NCBI GenBank assembly: GCA_963923025.1
Contig: CAWUKV010000070.1
Span: 1 to 23,303 of the forward strand
Length of the DNA stretch: 23,303 nt
Reading direction: 5' to 3'
Source: CAWUKV01 sp963923025
Lineage (GTDB): Bacteria; Cyanobacteriota; Cyanobacteriia; Phormidesmidales; Phormidesmidaceae
Within the stretch, counting starts at the first letter, position 1; each line of letters opens with the position of its first letter. The notes beneath the pieces were generated by a model. It worked only from the letters and a program-made list of their open reading frames with translations, made no database searches and had not been told where the DNA came from. Shown here one piece after another: positions 6,528-13,485 of this stretch. A program made the position numbers and the translations under genes.

Positions 6528-9500
6528 CTACCCAAGATGATCCTGGATCGCCTTTACTTGCAAAGGATGTTCTTGCAAGCTGCGAATCGCTTCGGCGGTG
6601 GCGCGGGCACCGGCCAAGGTGGTGGTGGTTGGGATTTTGTAATCCAATGCGGTGCGGCGGATGATGCGGTCGTCCTCCTGGGCTGCTTCGCCGATGGGGG
6701 TATTGATGATCAGCTGAATTTGCTGATTTTTGATGGCGTCGAGGACGTGGGGACGACCCTCGTGGACTTTGTAGACCAGGTCGACCTTCATGCCGTTGGC
6801 CTGGAGAGTTTTACGGGTACCGGCAGTGGCAATGAGGTTGAAGCCCAGATCGGCTAAGGCTTGGGCCACGGGAATGACGGCGTCTTTATCGCGATCGCGA
6901 ATCGAAACAAACACCGTACCCCCTGTGGGCAGCGTCTGACTCGCAGCCAGTTCCGCTTTGGCAAAGGCCTGGGCAAAGCCGCTGTCAATGCCCATGACCT
7001 CCCCAGTGGAGCGCATTTCAGGACCTAGCAGCGTGTCAGTGCCGGTGAACTTGTTGAAGGGGAAGACGGCTTCTTTAACAGAAATGTGGTTAGGAATGAC
7101 CTCTTCGGTGATGCCCAGCTCTTCTAGCGTCTGACCTGCCATTACCCGTACAGCCACCTTCGCCAGGGGAATGCCCGTGGCCTTAGAGACAAAGGGCACG
7201 GTGCGGGAGGCACGAGGATTGGCTTCGAGGATGTACACCTCGTCGTCTTTAACAGCGAATTGAATGTTCATCAGGCCCACAACTTTTAGGGCCTTGGCCA
7301 ACTTTACCGTCCAGCTGCGGATGGTGCTGAGGGCGCTGTTGCTGAGGGTGATGGTGGGAATAGAGCAGGCGGAGTCGCCGGAGTGGATGCCGGCCTGTTC
7401 AATGTGTTCCATGATGCCGCCAATGACGACGTGGGTGGTGCGATCGCACACCGCGTCCACATCTACCTCAATGGCATTTTCCAAAAACTTGTCGATCAAA
7501 ATCGGGTGATCTGGCTCCACCTGCACGGCGGTGGTCATGTAGCGATCCAGGTCTTCGTCGGAGTAGACAATCTCCATCGCCCGACCGCCCAGGACGTAGC
7601 TGGGGCGCACGACTACCGGATAGTCAATTTTCTTGGCGATGCCCAGGGCTTCGTCGTAGCTGCGGGCAATGCCGTTGGGGGGCTGCTTAATTTCCAGATC
7701 CCACAGAATCTTCTCGAACCGTTCCCGGTCTTCTGCGGCGTCGATGGAGTCCGGCGCGGTGCCCCAGATTTGGGTTGAGATGCCAGGGTCAGAATCGTTG
7801 GCTAGGGCATTTTGTAAGGGTAGCGCCAGCTTCAGCGGGGTTTGCCCGCCGAACTGGACAATCACGCCTTCGGGCTGCTCCGCTTCGATGATGTTCAGCA
7901 CATCTTCCAGCGTCAACGGCTCAAAGTAGAGGCGATCGCTGGTGTCGTAGTCGGTGGACACGGTCTCGGGGTTGGAGTTGACCATGATGGTCTCATAGTC
8001 GTCGTCCTGCAAGGCAAAGGACGCGTGGCAGCAGCAGTAGTCAAACTCAATGCCTTGGCCAATGCGGTTGGGGCCGCCGCCCAAAATCATTACCTTGCGG
8101 CGGTCGGAGGGCTTGACTTCGGTTTCTTCCTCGTAGGTTGAATAGTAATAGGGGGTGTAGGCTTCGAACTCGGCGGCGCAGGTATCGACAGTCTTATAAA
8201 CGGGGGTGACGCAAAGGGACTTGCGGTGGCGGCGCACGGCTAGCTCGTCGGTTTTGGTGGCAAAGGCAATCTGGCGATCGCTATACCCCTGCTGCTTGAC
8301 GTACAGCATTTGCTCCGCGGTAATGTCCGCTAGCTTGAGCCGCTTCAGCTGCTTCTCGGTTTGGAGTAGGCCCTGCAAGTGGTTGAGAAACCAGGGGTCA
8401 ATGCCTGTGAGTTCGTAGATATCCTCTAGCTCAATGCCGAGCTGCATAGCGTGGCGCAGGGCAAAGATGCGCTCGGGGTTGGGGGTCCGCAAGCTGGCGC
8501 GGACCTGGCTGATGTTGGGCAGCTTTTCGTTGCGATCGCACCCCCATCCGGCCCGACCCGTTTCCAAAGATCGCAGCGCTTTCTGTAAGGACTCCTTAAA
8601 CGTCCGTCCAATCGCCATGGCCTCACCCACGGACTTCATTTGTGTGGTCAGAACGGGAGAGCTGCCAGGGAATTTCTCAAAGGCAAACCGGGGAATCTTC
8701 GTCACCACGTAGTCAATGGTGGGCTCGAAGCTGGCGGGGGTCTTTTGGGTGATGTCGTTGGAAATTTCCGGTAGGGCGTAGCCCACAGCCAGCTTGGCGG
8801 CAAACTTGGCGATGGGAAAGCCGGTGGCCTTGGAGGCTAGGGCGGAGCTGCGAGAGACGCGCGGATTCATCTCAATGACGATCACATCGCCTGTGTCGGG
8901 GTTGACGGAAAACTGAATGTTTGACCCGCCCGTATCAACGCCGATCTCGCGGATGATTTTAATTGACGCATCCCGCAGCCGCTGGTACTCCTTATCTGTC
9001 AGGGTTTGGGCCGGGGCCACGGTAATCGAGTCCCCGGTGTGTACGCCCATGGGGTCCAGGTTTTCAATGGAGCAGATGATCACCACGTTGTCGGCCATGT
9101 CACGCATGACCTCCAGTTCGTACTCCTTCCAGCCCAGCAGCGACTGCTCGATCAAAATCTGCGAAACGGGGCTGGCCTCAATGCCAGATTTGGCGATGGT
9201 TTCGAATTCTTCCCGGTTGTAGGCGATGCCGCCGCCGGTGCCCCCCAAGGTAAAAGCAGGGCGAATAATTAGGGGAAAAGAGCCGATCTCAGCTGCGATC
9301 GCGTCTGCTTCTTCCATTGTTTCCGCCAGTCCCGAAGGACACACGCCGACGCCGATCCGCTCCATGGCTTCTTTGAAAAGCTTGCGGTCTTCGGCCATTT
9401 CAATGGCGTCTAGCTTCGCACCAATCAGCTCCACGCCGTACTGCTCTAGTACGCCACTCTTGGCCAGGTCTACCGCAATATTGAGCGCTGTTTGCCCCCC

Positions 9501-9770
9501 CATCGTCGGCAGCATCGCGTCTGGTTTCTCTACCTTGATTACTTGCTCCACAATGGCTGGCGTCAGCGGCTCGATGTAGGTGCGGTTGGCCGTCTCCGGA
9601 TCCGTCATAATCGTGGCCGGATTAGAGTTGATCAGCACCACCTCGTAGCCCTCTTCCCGCAGTGCCTTGCACGCTTGGGTGCCCGAGTAGTCAAACTCAC
9701 AGGCCTGACCGATCACAATTGGGCCAGAGCCAATCAGCAGAATCTTGTTCAGGTCGTCGCGGCGGGGCAT
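6528..9770 (-). CDS. carB: Carbamoyl-phosphate synthase large subunit
   Basis: CarB combines bicarbonate, ammonia from the CarA glutaminase and two ATP to make carbamoyl phosphate for arginine and pyrimidine synthesis. At 1080 residues it is close to the E. coli enzyme (1073). The N-terminal carboxyphosphate half begins MPRRDDLNKILLIGSGPIVI, with GQACEFDYSGTQACKAL next and an ATP-grasp domain (PAFTLGGTGGG, about 171-181; EMNPRVSRSSALASKATG, about 300). The second half repeats this pattern (GGGPNRIGQGIEFDYCCCH, PSYVLGGRAMEIVY, EANPRASRTVPFVSKATG). A methylglyoxal-synthase-like allosteric domain closes the protein (about 940-1080). It is complete, with no frameshift. carA is not in the window. 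No Shine-Dalgarno sequence is visible before the ATG. A 16-bp palindrome lies 83 nt upstream and may be an operator. Confidence 0.98.
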   Translation of the reverse strand: MPRRDDLNKILLIGSGPIVIGQACEFDYSGTQACKALREEGYEVVLINSNPATIMTDPETANRTYIEPLTPAIVEQVIKVEKPDAMLPTMGGQTALNIAVDLAKSGVLEQYGVELIGAKLDAIEMAEDRKLFKEAMERIGVGVCPSGLAETMEEADAIAAEIGSFPLIIRPAFTLGGTGGGIAYNREEFETIAKSGIEASPVSQILIEQSLLGWKEYELEVMRDMADNVVIICSIENLDPMGVHTGDSITVAPAQTLTDKEYQRLRDASIKIIREIGVDTGGSNIQFSVNPDTGDVIVIEMNPRVSRSSALASKATGFPIAKFAAKLAVGYALPEISNDITQKTPASFEPTIDYVVTKIPRFAFEKFPGSSPVLTTQMKSVGEAMAIGRTFKESLQKALRSLETGRAGWGCDRNEKLPNISQVRASLRTPNPERIFALRHAMQLGIELEDIYELTGIDPWFLNHLQGLLQTEKQLKRLKLADITAEQMLYVKQQGYSDRQIAFATKTDELAVRRHRKSLCVTPVYKTVDTCAAEFEAYTPYYYSTYEEETEVKPSDRRKVMILGGGPNRIGQGIEFDYCCCHASFALQDDDYETIMVNSNPETVSTDYDTSDRLYFEPLTLEDVLNIIEAEQPEGVIVQFGGQTPLKLALPLQNALANDSDPGISTQIWGTAPDSIDAAEDRERFEKILWDLEIKQPPNGIARSYDEALGIAKKIDYPVVVRPSYVLGGRAMEIVYSDEDLDRYMTTAVQVEPDHPILIDKFLENAIEVDVDAVCDRTTHVVIGGIMEHIEQAGIHSGDSACSIPTITLSNSALSTIRSWTVKLAKALKVVGLMNIQFAVKDDEVYILEANPRASRTVPFVSKATGIPLAKVAVRVMAGQTLEELGITEEVIPNHISVKEAVFPFNKFTGTDTLLGPEMRSTGEVMGIDSGFAQAFAKAELAASQTLPTGGTVFVSIRDRDKDAVIPVAQALADLGFNLIATAGTRKTLQANGMKVDLVYKVHEGRPHVLDAIKNQQIQLIINTPIGEAAQEDDRIIRRTALDYKIPTTTTLAGARATAEAIRSLQEHPLQVKAIQDHLG

Positions 9771-9852
9771 AGGGGTTTCATATCAATCAAATCCAAATAA
9801 TTGTAGGGCTTTCTCTACAGGCCGTTAGCTTACTTTTGTTATGACGGGCCAA

Positions 9853-9868
9853 CTTACCTGCAGGTAAG
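9853..9868. promoter_or_regulatory. 16-bp perfect palindrome upstream of carB
   Basis: The sequence cttacctgcaggtaag is its own reverse complement over all 16 bases and begins 83 nt upstream of the carB start. A palindrome of this length in a promoter region is typical of a dimeric regulator site. No regulator can be named. Confidence 0.45.
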
Positions 9869-9889
9869 GGTTTGCTCGGGGCAATAGCA

Positions 9890-9929
9890 ATACGAGGCGC
9901 AGACGGTATACCTCGCCTGCGCCTCGTAT
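9890..9929 (-). terminator. Perfect 13-bp hairpin between lipoprotein gene and carB
   Basis: The arms atacgaggcgcag (9890-9902) and ctgcgcctcgtat (9917-9929) are perfect complements around a 14-nt loop that itself contains ggtatacc. It lies about 60 nt after the small lipoprotein stop, in the position of a terminator for that minus-strand gene. Neither side carries a T-run, so it could instead be a structured element in the carB leader. Confidence 0.5.
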
Positions 9930-9988
9930 CCTTGGCTGATGTCGCTGACTGAATTGTCAGCGCTCACAGTGGACGTGTGATTAGAACA

Positions 9989-10177
9989 TTAACCTTCACC
10001 ACCTTCGCCGCCTTCACCACCTTCGCCGCCTTCCTCTTCGGTTGTTTCTTCAGGTTCAACGTCCTCGATAGGGGCTTCGTCTACTGCATCTTCCTCTACG
10101 GGAGCTTCACCGCCACAGGCCGCCAGGGTCGCCATCATGCCAGTTGCCAGAAAAAGCTGAATCGGTTTAAGTGCCAT
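9989..10177 (-). CDS. Small acidic lipoprotein with GGE repeats
   Basis: A 62-residue predicted lipoprotein. It has a basic start (MALKP), a hydrophobic stretch, and a good lipobox LAAC with the lipidated cysteine at about residue 21, followed by GGE. The mature part is almost entirely Glu, Asp, Pro, Ala and Thr, and ends in four GGE units plus G. It has no catalytic residues or fold, so it is probably a disordered, negatively charged membrane-anchored peptide. AAGGA at 10186-10190, 8 nt before the ATG, supports translation. The GGE tail is encoded by a two-copy 18-bp direct repeat. I do not recognise a named family. Confidence 0.72.
   Translation of the reverse strand: MALKPIQLFLATGMMATLAACGGEAPVEEDAVDEAPIEDVEPEETTEEEGGEGGEGGEGGEG
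9995..10030. repeat. 18-bp direct repeat encoding the GGE tail
   Basis: The 18-bp unit ttcaccaccttcgccgcc is present twice in tandem (9995-10012 and 10013-10030). Each is itself two related 9-bp halves. It encodes the Gly-Gly-Glu repeats of the small lipoprotein on the minus strand and is prone to in-frame length change. Confidence 0.9.
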
Positions 10178-10335
10178 TTTCGTTGTCCTTGATACTATCG
10201 GATGGTTTCTTTGAATGGTTTCTATTTAGAGATCGATGCACGAGACTACCGCGCGTCATTATCAAGTGATAGCTCAATGCACTGTCGTTGTGGCAAGTGA
10301 TAAAAAAAACTGAGCTGGGGTAAATCAGGATTCAC

Positions 10336-10370
10336 GCTAAACCTGACCGGGTGTTCTAACCAGGTTTAGC
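10336..10370. other. Perfect 10-bp inverted repeat
   Basis: The arms gctaaacctg (10336-10345) and caggtttagc (10361-10370) surround a 15-nt loop. It sits in the middle of a divergent spacer, so it could be an operator, a transcript hairpin or a terminator; nothing nearby decides between them. Confidence 0.5.
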
Positions 10371-10564
10371 TAAAATGTTCAGTGAGCTACCGCTGTGGCA
10401 TGACCTGATAGTCAAGCGTTTCAAAACTAGGCTGCGTTTTTGACACAGACTTGGACACATCCAATAAATAAGTATTTTCTATTGCTGTGGCTGCCAGCTT
10501 TTGTGCAGATCAAGGCCTAGGGCTTGTCCTTAATCAGGTTACGGATGGTAGCGTAATACTGCTG

Positions 10565-10587
10565 CTATTGCAGATAACTTGCAATAG
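10565..10587. promoter_or_regulatory. Perfect 8-bp dyad before the ABC ATPase gene
   Basis: The arms ctattgca (10565-10572) and tgcaatag (10580-10587) flank gataact, 56 nt before the ATG of the ABC gene. The size and position fit a repressor site. It does not match the Fur box as I know it. Confidence 0.4.
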
Positions 10588-10643
10588 TGTGCGGGTCCTG
10601 CGATGGATTTCCCAGCGGCCTGTATTTCTCTATTTTTTAACTG

Positions 10644-11765
10644 ATGTCCGTTGCGCCCCTCCTTCAGCTTCGCCGCGTTACCAAGCAGTACGCCAACCAA
10701 ACGATACCTGCCGTTAGTGACGTCAGCTTGACACTAGCCTCGGGTGAGCTGCTGGGGCTGCTGGGGCCATCGGGCTGCGGCAAGACAACACTGTTACGAC
10801 TGGTCGCCGGGTTCGAACGGCCCCAATCGGGCGATATTGAGCTGTCGGGGCGGCCTGTATGTGGCAACTGCTGGGTACCCCCCGAGCGGCGAGACGTTGG
10901 CATTGTCTTTCAGGACTATGCGCTGTTTCCCCACCTAGACGTGGCTCGAAATGTAGGATTTGGGCTGACCCAAGGCAAGCGGTTACCCAAGGCTAAGGTG
11001 CGGGAGCAGGTTGATGCTGCGATCGCGCTGGTCGGACTCAAGGGCTTTGAACGACGTTTCCCCCACGAGCTCTCAGGGGGACAGCAGCAGCGGGTGGCCC
11101 TGGCCCGAGCGTTAGCCCCTCGTCCTGCGCTGATTTTGCTGGATGAGCCGTTTAGCAATTTGGATGTGCAGGTGCGGCTCTACCTGAGGCAAGAAGTGCG
11201 TGACATTCTTAAGCGTGTGGGAACGGCCGGAATTTTTGTGACCCACGACCAGGAGGAAGCACTGGCTATTGCTGACCGAGTGGCTATTTTGCGGCAGGGA
11301 CGGATCGAACAAATCGACCGACCGGAGACGGTGTATTGCAGGCCAGCGACGCGGTTTGTGGCGGCGTTTGCTACCCAAGCAAACTTCGTTCAGGCTCGGT
11401 GGCAGCGGGGGGGCTGGGCGACGGCCTTAGCATGGGTGCCGGTTGAGGCGGTGGCCGATGAAGAGGCGGCTGGCTACGACGGAGAGCTGATGATTCGTCA
11501 GGATGCGCTCACACTGGTACCGGATGAGCAGGGCCAGGGTGTGATTCGCGATCGCCTATTTCTAGGGCGGGAATATCAATACCGTGTGCAGCTCTCAGAA
11601 GGGCTCATTTTGGATGTGCGGCTACCGCTGGCCCAGGCTATTACAGTGGATACCCCGGTGCGAGTAGAACTAAAGTCGCCGTCATCAGACCTGCGGTTTT
11701 TTGCTCAGGCCTTAGCTCAGAGTGCAGATTCGGCGACCGATACTAGACCAGCGGTCTCGCTGTGA
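10644..11765 (+). CDS. ABC importer ATPase, Fe3+/Mo/sulfate (FbpC/FutC-like) type
   Basis: The ATP-hydrolysing subunit of an ABC importer at the inner face of the cytoplasmic membrane. All motifs are intact: Walker A GPSGCGKTT (41-49), Q-loop Q90, signature LSGGQQQR (143-150), Walker B LILLDEP (163-169), D-loop and H-loop H201. After about residue 240 comes a C-terminal extension with a TOBE-like fold, as in FbpC, FutC, CysA and PotA. The FQDYALFPHLDVARNVGFGL stretch and the overall look are closest to ferric-iron ATPases. No permease or binding protein lies next to it, so it is an orphan whose partners must be elsewhere, and the substrate is inferred only. A perfect dyad lies just upstream. 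Confidence 0.88.
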   Translation: MSVAPLLQLRRVTKQYANQTIPAVSDVSLTLASGELLGLLGPSGCGKTTLLRLVAGFERPQSGDIELSGRPVCGNCWVPPERRDVGIVFQDYALFPHLDVARNVGFGLTQGKRLPKAKVREQVDAAIALVGLKGFERRFPHELSGGQQQRVALARALAPRPALILLDEPFSNLDVQVRLYLRQEVRDILKRVGTAGIFVTHDQEEALAIADRVAILRQGRIEQIDRPETVYCRPATRFVAAFATQANFVQARWQRGGWATALAWVPVEAVADEEAAGYDGELMIRQDALTLVPDEQGQGVIRDRLFLGREYQYRVQLSEGLILDVRLPLAQAITVDTPVRVELKSPSSDLRFFAQALAQSADSATDTRPAVSL

Positions 11766-11902
11766 GATGTTGTTGCCGCAACGGTAGAACGCGTGGCGTG
11801 CAAGTAGGTCGCCAGCGCTAGGGTGAGTGCCAAGGCGGTTAGGCCCTGTCCTAGCCATTTAGGACCGATATGTTGGGGGACTGATGGCTGATGCTCTCGC
11901 AT
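11717..11902 (-). CDS. Possible small single-span membrane protein
   Basis: A 61-residue frame with an N-terminal polar part, one hydrophobic segment (LGQGLTALALTLALATYL) and a polar tail. The ATG at 11900-11902 is preceded by GAGG at about 8 nt; a GTG at 11911 is an alternative. Its last 49 bases overlap the end of the ABC ATPase gene on the opposite strand. I do not recognise a family. It may be a chance frame. Confidence 0.3.
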   Translation of the reverse strand: MREHQPSVPQHIGPKWLGQGLTALALTLALATYLHATRSTVAATTSHSETAGLVSVAESAL

Positions 11903-12187
11903 GGGAGACACCTCGCTAAGGACTTATAGCCAGTAAACGCGCCAGCAGCTTGGCATCCTATGAGCAAGATCACGAGGGCCTAGTGGATTTATCACAGGGC
12001 GTCATCCGAAAAAGACGCGAATCCCTCTAAAGATTGAGGTTCGGGGGAGAACCTTAGGGTTTGGAGATTTGGAGAGGAAAATAGCGTTCTTAGACGTTTC
12101 ATCCCTTTGAATCGTCAGAAATGGACTGCGGACACTTGTATCTCCTCTTAGATTTATTCCTGAACCGTCTTCTCCGTCCGCACAGTT

Positions 12188-12358
12188 ATGCTTAAGCGCA
12201 CTTTTGCTTCTATTTCACTTCCCCGGCTGCTGTTGGCTATGGTCTTGACCGTGTTGGTGGCCGATTGTATTCCTCACCCTGCCCTGGGCCCCAGCCTAAC
12301 CCGTCAGGCGTTGTCCGAGCTGATTCAGCCCGTAACCGCAGCGGAGTCGCATCGGTAA
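12188..12358 (+). CDS. Possible small exported protein
   Basis: A 56-residue frame starting MLKRTFASISLPRLLLAMVL. It has a basic start and a hydrophobic core to about residue 24, then VADC (C27) and a polar, proline-containing tail. It looks like a signal peptide followed by a very short mature peptide; VADC is a poor lipobox match. There is no clear ribosome site. It lies in an otherwise empty 760-nt stretch between the ABC gene and the response regulator. The signal-like N-terminus argues for a real gene, but nothing identifies it. Confidence 0.42.
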   Translation: MLKRTFASISLPRLLLAMVLTVLVADCIPHPALGPSLTRQALSELIQPVTAAESHR

Positions 12359-12679
12359 GCTCCCCAGCAGACCTATGGGCAAGTTGGTGCGTCTGTTCTA
12401 GCTTGCTGTGCTATTTTCTAAGCGCTGTTTTTACAGAGGCAGCTTTCACCCTAGAAAATTGCGCCATGCCATGTGTCGATATCCTAAAGAAAGGGTGAAG
12501 TTAAGGTTTAATTGAGGTTAAATAAATCGACGGAACCCTCCTTTTTGCTGCATTCTCTAAAGCGAGAAAAACATTGTGTAGTCAAAATTACCGAAAACTT
12601 TCATGCCAGTGGGGATTTGCTGAGGGAGCATTCCTGATAAGATTGGCCCGGTAGGTGATGAACACAACAAAAAATCGTC
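12359..12679. other. Upstream region of the SphR-like regulator
   Basis: This 321-nt stretch has no convincing gene. Its main content is the PHO-box-like triple repeat at 12493-12522, which ends 157 nt before the regulator ATG. The sequence around it is AT-rich, as expected of a promoter. Confidence 0.5.
12493..12522 (-). promoter_or_regulatory. PHO-box-like site, three 8-bp repeats
   Basis: Read on the minus strand, TTTAACCT (12515-12522), TTAAACCT (12504-12511) and CTTCACCC (12493-12500) are separated by exactly 3 nt, giving an 11-bp period. The cyanobacterial PHO box bound by SphR is described as three PyTTAAPyPy(T/A) repeats with 3-bp spacers. The first copy fits fully, the second has one mismatch and the third two. 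It lies upstream of a response regulator that itself looks like SphR, suggesting autoregulation under phosphate limitation. The repeats run opposite to the gene. Confidence 0.65.
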
Positions 12680-13438
12680 ATGGTTTCTACGAGCATAGCG
12701 CCCGCTCAGGCAAAGCTTCGCGTCGGCTTGGGCAAGGTTCTCGTGGTAGAAGATGAAGAAATTATTCGCGAAACGGTTGCACTGTCGCTAGCTGAAGAAG
12801 GCTTCGACATCTTACTAGCAGAAGACGGTCCCTCCGCGCTCGAAAAGCTCATGGGTTCTGCCGATGGTCGGCTAGACCCGATTCCTGATATTAGCCTGGT
12901 CATCTTAGACCTGATGCTGCCGGGAATGAATGGGTTAGATCTGTGCCGTTTGGTTCGTCATCGGGGGCTGGACGTACCCATTTTGATTCTCAGTGCTAAG
13001 GGAACCGAGATGGACCGGGTGGTTGGGCTGGAGGTCGGCGCAGATGACTATCTGACTAAGCCCTTTGGCATGCGTGAGCTGATTGCCCGCTGTCGAGCGC
13101 TGCTGCGCCGCAGTCAGACCAATGTTCAGAAGGAAGATCCCTCGGTGCTGAGGTTCGAGGAGATTGCGCTGCATCCTAAGGAGTGTCGCGTATTTCTCAA
13201 GGGTGACGAGGTCAGCCTCTCTCCCAAAGAATTCAAGATTTTAGAGCTGTTCATGAGTCAGCCGCGTCGGGTTTGGTCGCGGGACCAGATCATTGACCGT
13301 GTTTGGGGCTACGACTTCATGGGCGACAACAAGACAGTTGATGTCCACATTCGCTGGATTCGCGAGAAGCTCGAGGAAGACCCCAGCCACCCCTGCTATC
13401 TGAAAACAGTGCGCGGCTTTGGCTATCGGCTGGGTTAA
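12680..13438 (+). CDS. sphR: OmpR-family response regulator, probably SphR (phosphate)
   Basis: A two-component response regulator that, when phosphorylated, binds DNA as a dimer. The receiver domain (about 17-142) has the acidic pair E24/D25, phosphate-accepting D77 in VILDLMLPGMNGLDL, S105 and K127. The winged-helix domain (about 155-252) ends VWGYDFMGDNKTVDVHIRWI then KTVRGFGYRLG. The receiver carries a segment rich in D/G/P (about 60-71) before the D77 strand. The TKPFGMRELIARCRALLRR linker and the upstream PHO-box-like repeats point to SphR, the regulator of phosphate scavenging. The partner kinase SphS is not adjacent here. If not SphR, it is another Rre-type OmpR regulator. A gamma-glutamyltransferase gene follows 47 nt later and may share its transcript. 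Confidence 0.72.
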   Translation: MVSTSIAPAQAKLRVGLGKVLVVEDEEIIRETVALSLAEEGFDILLAEDGPSALEKLMGSADGRLDPIPDISLVILDLMLPGMNGLDLCRLVRHRGLDVPILILSAKGTEMDRVVGLEVGADDYLTKPFGMRELIARCRALLRRSQTNVQKEDPSVLRFEEIALHPKECRVFLKGDEVSLSPKEFKILELFMSQPRRVWSRDQIIDRVWGYDFMGDNKTVDVHIRWIREKLEEDPSHPCYLKTVRGFGYRLG

Positions 13439-13485
13439 ATGGCCGCTGTGCTGCTCCCATGCCTAACGACTAGGGGCTGTCCGGT

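Larger units (their letters stand above)
10178..10643. other. Divergent intergenic region with two dyads
   Basis: This 466-nt region separates the minus-strand lipoprotein gene from the plus-strand ABC ATPase gene and must hold both promoters. It contains a 10-bp hairpin at 10336-10370, a short direct repeat caagtgata at 10263-10271 and 10294-10302, and a perfect dyad at 10565-10587 just before the ABC gene. I see no convincing coding frame. Confidence 0.5.

Noticed and set aside
7264..9800. Several plus-strand frames of 66-131 codons across carB
   Set aside because: They are the reverse-strand shadow of a GC-rich gene with intact CarB motifs across its entire length.
9977..10192. Phe-rich frame opposite the small lipoprotein
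   Set aside because: It is the reverse of the GGE and acidic codons. The minus strand has a signal peptide, a lipobox and a ribosome site, which this frame lacks.
12043..12061. Short hairpin aggttc/gaacct as a terminator for the ABC gene
   Set aside because: The stem is only 6 bp, no T-run follows, and it lies about 280 nt after the gene.
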